From NCBI GenBank assembly GCA_030407085.1, contig CM059585.1, positions 505,001-569,000 of the forward strand: a stretch of DNA of 64,000 bases, read 5' to 3'. The stretch's first letter is position 1. Every line of letters starts with the position of its first letter. The translations under genes were made by a program, and so were the position numbers. The notes under the pieces are model-generated. The model was not told the origin of the DNA. It searched no databases and was given only the letters and a program-made list of their open reading frames with translations. Below are positions 59,800 through 64,000 of this stretch, piece by piece. The DNA is from Trichopria drosophilae. Its lineage: Eukaryota > Arthropoda > Insecta > Hymenoptera > Diapriidae.

Positions 59800-60018
59800 T
59801 GAATTAGAATTCCAAATCCGGAACAGATCAGCAACAGATACGGGTTTCGTAATCTACCGAATGTAGCTGGATAACTACAAATCAGGATCGGCTCCGGAAC
59901 GGATCCGGATTGCCGGACGTCCGAGCTTCCGTATTCGTCCCGGATCCGCGGTAGCATTACAAATCTGATGCGATCCTGATCTGATAGTAGCGGTAGCCCC
60001 AGCAAATGTTTACTCGGG
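59800..60018 (-). repeat. GATCCGG-rich dispersed repeat, copy B (inverted)
   Basis: Reverse orientation relative to 57304-57490: GCAAATGTTTACTCGGG at 60002-60018 is the complement of the start of copy A with one change, and GGATTGCCGGACGTCCG near 59908 matches its centre. Many GATCCGG words lie between. Confidence 0.7.
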
Positions 60019-62023
60019 CATATCTTATTTTTTTTATTTTATGTTTTTCGACGTACATTGATGCGCTGAATATGAATATCAAGTGAAAATTGGCGACGAA
60101 GTCATCTTCAAGGTCAAAAGTACAGAAATCGTCATATTTTGTGCTTCTTTGTATTTATTTTTTAAATGATTAATCGTACGAAAAATGTTTCCAACAATAA
60201 ATGTATATCATGAAATTCGATGAAGAACTTCGACGAAAACTATTACATGAATGTTACTGATATGAAATTAAAAAAACAAATTAAAAGAAAATTTCTCGAC
60301 CTCTCGGTATAAACTAATTGTATAAAGATAATCGTGGTACATCGTGGGTGTCATGAAAGACGAAGCGAAAAAAAAGAAATAAATATTTAATTTGTAGCTC
60401 TCATTAGAAATTAAATTTGGAATTAAATATAAGTATATATGATATTTTTATAGAAAAGGGAGATGAAAGAACGTCACACGACCTCACAATAAATGTATAA
60501 AGAAATATATTAAATGAGCTCGCAAATGATAAAATGTATGCAGAAGTAAATGTAGGAAAATGGTTTACTAATAAGTATGTTAAGTATATTAATAGTCTTT
60601 TAAATTGCAAAAGTAGAGTAAGGAAGCGTCTTAAACAAGCAACTATGTCAATAAATTCATTAACTGTTTTTAAATAAAAACAACACAGAGATATTTATTA
60701 ACTGATGATAATACTATATATCATAAAATTCTGGTAAGTTTGTTTTTTGTAATGTTAATATAATATTAACAAATTATTCGTTGACTTTAATTTTAATAAG
60801 ATGATTCTTAATTTTATTTCACTTCATATTGTCTTTGCCTTCGGCTGAAGTAGTTATATTTTGGTAAGCAAAGGTATATCCCATTTTAAACGGCACATAG
60901 TTAATCCCATGTATTTATCTTAGCTACTTTGAATACTATTTTTTACGTTCTGTTATCCGCATTTACCAATAAACTCTGGTAATTTAATAACAGTATCACC
61001 GAAAAAATATGTACAGTGCTAAACTGATCCGCATGTAATCGGAATATGTGCTGACCATTTTTTGTATAGATTTTTAATAAAAGGCAATGGAAGCCCCCTC
61101 TTATCGTATGACCCATTAACAATTTTCAATCATTTTTACCTACTTAATCAATTCTATATTGCAAAGATTGTTTGCGGGAGAAAAATACTGATATTGTCCG
61201 AATGAATTAAAGTTTCTCTTACTGAGAAAAATATGATTAAATATAAATACTTGATAAAAAATAGTCTTAAAATTCTGATCTGGTAATATAAGAATAATCT
61301 TGAAGGATTTAGTTTAAAATAGTCCGTAATATTATGGATAAAAATGAAGGAATATCAAAAACAGTTTACAGAATACAATGAAAGAAAGATGGGAAGTATT
61401 CTTTTTTGTTTTATACGATTGGGTACACCATTGTGCTCGTGAATTCTCCGGTCGAAAATCCAACCAACAATTATTTTTTTAAAGCAAATAGCAGGAAACT
61501 ATACAAAAGTTTGATTTACGTCTACCCAAAGCTACTGCTTTGTTTGGAATCGTTAGTTTTTTAGTAAATTGTTTTCACGTATTCTATCGCAAAAATGCTT
61601 ATCACTCATAGATTTTTTTGGTTTAAGTTCTTGAGAAAACCGGTTTAAAAAAATTTATTTATAATAATATTAAAGGTATTGTACAACGACTCGAAGAAAG
61701 TGTACTAGTTGTTTCGATTGTCTGCTGTATTCCAAGGATTGAAAACTGGAAAATATGATTGGAAAGTCGACATTCAATTTTATGATATTTTTGGTCGTTG
61801 CCACAAATAAATAATTGGAATTTTAATGTAATCTATTCGGTTAGTTAATTGCATATGTTACATCGTTATTTTTAGTATATGTAAACAAAATTTAAACATT
61901 TATACCAACTGCAGCAATATAAATAAGTATATATAAATAAGTATAGTTGCTTTAAAAGCAACAAAATAAAATTTCTTGACCGCTTGTAATTCAATTAAAT
62001 AGATAAAGTGCTTATTATAAACA
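60019..62023. other. AT-rich region, nothing recognised
   Basis: No open frame, repeat or motif of note can be supported; the minus frame at 60404-60610 is unrecognised. Confidence 0.55.
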
Positions 62024-62091
62024 CACGTTTCGGCCCAGATTTTGTGTGTGGACTCGTCAGAAAGACCACAAAAAATCCTGTCTTTTACGTG
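62024..62091 (-). ncRNA. type III hammerhead ribozyme candidate
   Basis: Read on the minus strand, all conserved blocks occur in order: helix III strand CACGU, cleavage-site residue A, helix I hairpin (AAAGAC paired with GUCUUU, 13-nt loop), CUGACGA, helix II (GUCC with GGCC, one mismatch, long loop), GAAA, and the other helix III strand CGUG. Helix III has five pairs including the required A-U next to the cleavage site; helix I has six perfect pairs. Only the U-C mismatch in helix II departs from a good hammerhead. Cleavage would fall after the GUA triplet. In animals such ribozymes occur in Penelope-like elements and retrozyme-type repeats; no protein of such an element is near. Confidence 0.6.
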
Positions 62092-64000
62092 ATGATTTAA
62101 TAGATTAATGTAATTTTAAATGTTTCTAACAGTGGAGAGAAATATTAGAAATGCTACTAGAAGGAATCAGAATCCATTATCATTAAATCCTAAAATTAGT
62201 ATATAAGAAGCCGTTTAGATCAAGTATTCTGGAGTTGGCGAATGTACAAAATCTCGTGTATTTACATATTTCCTTTCTCATCTATTGTGGTTTATATTAA
62301 AGCCCAAATGTCTAATTTTAAAGTTTTATTTCAAAATTGTATTCCCTAGTGAATCGACTGTCCTTACCAAGTAATAATTTTTTGTTTATCTATTTAATAT
62401 ATATATTATTTTAAAGATTTGGACTACGATGATCATAAATAAAAATATTTCTTTTTTGTTTTCCACTACCTACAATCCTTCGTAGCCGCAATTTTCTATT
62501 CTGTAAACAATTTCGAGTAAAATTTTCAAATTTTTGCGAGAAAAACAAATAAAATCTCAATAACAACAATAATATTTTTCATAATATGTGTGTAATGATT
62601 CCAAGTATAAACGAAAAGTGCTATCTGATGCCATTTTATCACAATCATCCGATGTTAGTGATGAATACACAGACAATATCCAAACATGATATTGTCATAA
62701 CTAATAAAATTTAATTACAAAACACAACAAGCGCCGTATTTAAACCTAATAAAACCGATTTATCTAAATTTATTATTTAAATTTTCTAAGAATATATGAA
62801 ACTGGAAAATCATTTTCATTAAATAGATTCTTTAATCTATATGATTTTGCGCTGAATGGATGAAGTGAAAGTATCTCAGATATTGATCTAAGATTGAGTT
62901 TGGATAATTCCATTTGTTATCATATTGTAGATGTAGCGATGTAATAAAAGTATCGTAAACTCACAATATTATCATCTAAATGATCAGTTAAAAACAAATA
63001 TACTATTATTATTATTATTAATATTAAATTAATTCATTTATGCAATACAAACTTGAAACAATTGAAAATATCCATATTCGATTATTTTCGGGGAACTCTT
63101 TCAAATGGCGCAGCTAATATTAATAAAAAATGACGTTCTATGCTTGTTTTTACAAAAATGCCGAATACACAATTTTACACATTCAGATATTAGACATTTT
63201 TATTTATTCACAACAATTAGAAAACTGCATTATCTATATTATATAATAAAATACAAAATTTAATAAATTTTGTCATCATACACTTGGTGATTTAAATGAA
63301 ATAATTTTAACGAAATTTTAATGAAAATTAGCACTGTAGATAAGAAATTTATAAAAGAATAGGTCTGGAAATTTTATTACGTGCAAGTCATTATACAACA
63401 TGAATATAAAAAAATAATTTCTTATACTTCTTGTAATTAACATAAGTTATCAGAAAAATAAAAAAATCTGCATTATTTTAAATCATTCCGAAATGTTTGT
63501 AATAAAAGAAACTCAACAAATGCGTTTCAAACAAATAATTTTCTTTTACTTTTTTGTTAAAATCCCACCAGCATGAACGGATTTCTAACGGAGGATCGTA
63601 AATAACCGAGCTTAAGAAATCCCTTCCTCGAGTAACGGCTTTAACTAAAACGTATACAAATTTTATTTCATGCTTTAAAAAAAAGAAATATGGCAGTGCA
63701 GTCTTCATTAAATTATATATATTATTAATAATTATATTTTTATGAATATCACAAAAATTTCGTTTATAACAGATGCATTTTGATATAAAAAAAAATCGAA
63801 AGGTTAAAGAAGCATTACAAGTAGAAACAGATATTTTAGGTTAGGCATCAAATATCGGCTTTCATTGTTTAGATTTAAATATTTTCTCGACCCTTTTTGT
63901 TGCGAAGATTTAGATAATATAATTTCGTATTTTTAATCGTTATTGAAAGTATCAATAAATCAATTAAAATCTCTTTGACGAATTTCATACGGTTTTGAAA
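62092..64000. other. AT-rich region, nothing recognised
   Basis: A short ATT repeat at about 63003-63020 is the only pattern. The minus frame at 63478-63708 (76 codons) has no recognised domain. Confidence 0.55.

Overview
The window looks like a gene-poor, AT-rich stretch of an insect nuclear genome. The evidence is an R1-clade LINE, a BEL/Pao element, an I-like LINE with RNase H, a Ty3/gypsy element, many short inverted-repeat elements, and long AT-rich tracts without coding sequence. Degenerate TTAGG/CCTAA-like patches and the type of repeats would fit Hymenoptera (ant or wasp), but that is a guess; no host protein-coding gene is recognisable. Almost every readable protein belongs to a retrotransposon.

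Layout. 1-3390: 3' part of an intact, GC-rich R1-clade LINE ending in a structured 3' UTR and poly(A), joined directly to a (CA)n microsatellite. 3391-3960: simple repeats and a degenerate 69-bp tandem repeat. 4550-7570: decayed BEL/Pao pol. 8363-26960: AT-rich DNA with at least eight short inverted-repeat or LINE-tail remnants. 26967-31551: a Ty3/gypsy element, very A-rich on its sense strand, lacking most of gag and the 5' LTR but with intact pol, a third ORF, polypurine tract and 3' LTR; gag and pol meet at a GGGAAAC -1 frameshift site. 31603-36402: an MITE, tandem 'AAAATGGC' repeats and two large foldback elements, one with nearly identical arms of several hundred bases. 39185-41355: a CAGTAC-rich foldback element holding a nuclear-receptor-half-site-like cluster and an ~80-bp tandem repeat. 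42239-42668 and 56465-56900: two solo LTRs of one family, the second with a perfect 5-bp target duplication. 44947-46410: a 5'-truncated LINE flanked by a perfect 12-bp target duplication. 57300-60020: several paired MITE copies. 62024-62091, minus strand: a sequence that folds as a type III hammerhead ribozyme.

How parts work together: the gypsy gag, protease-RT-RNase H-integrase and ORF3 form one retrotransposon; the R1-clade ORF combines nucleic-acid-binding knuckles, endonuclease and RT; short inverted-repeat elements have no protein of their own and would depend on transposases elsewhere. The most notable items are the hammerhead candidate, the gypsy frameshift site and shared LLPTP peptide repeat, the R1-clade element at an AC microsatellite, and the long near-perfect hairpin at 35.2-36.4 kb.
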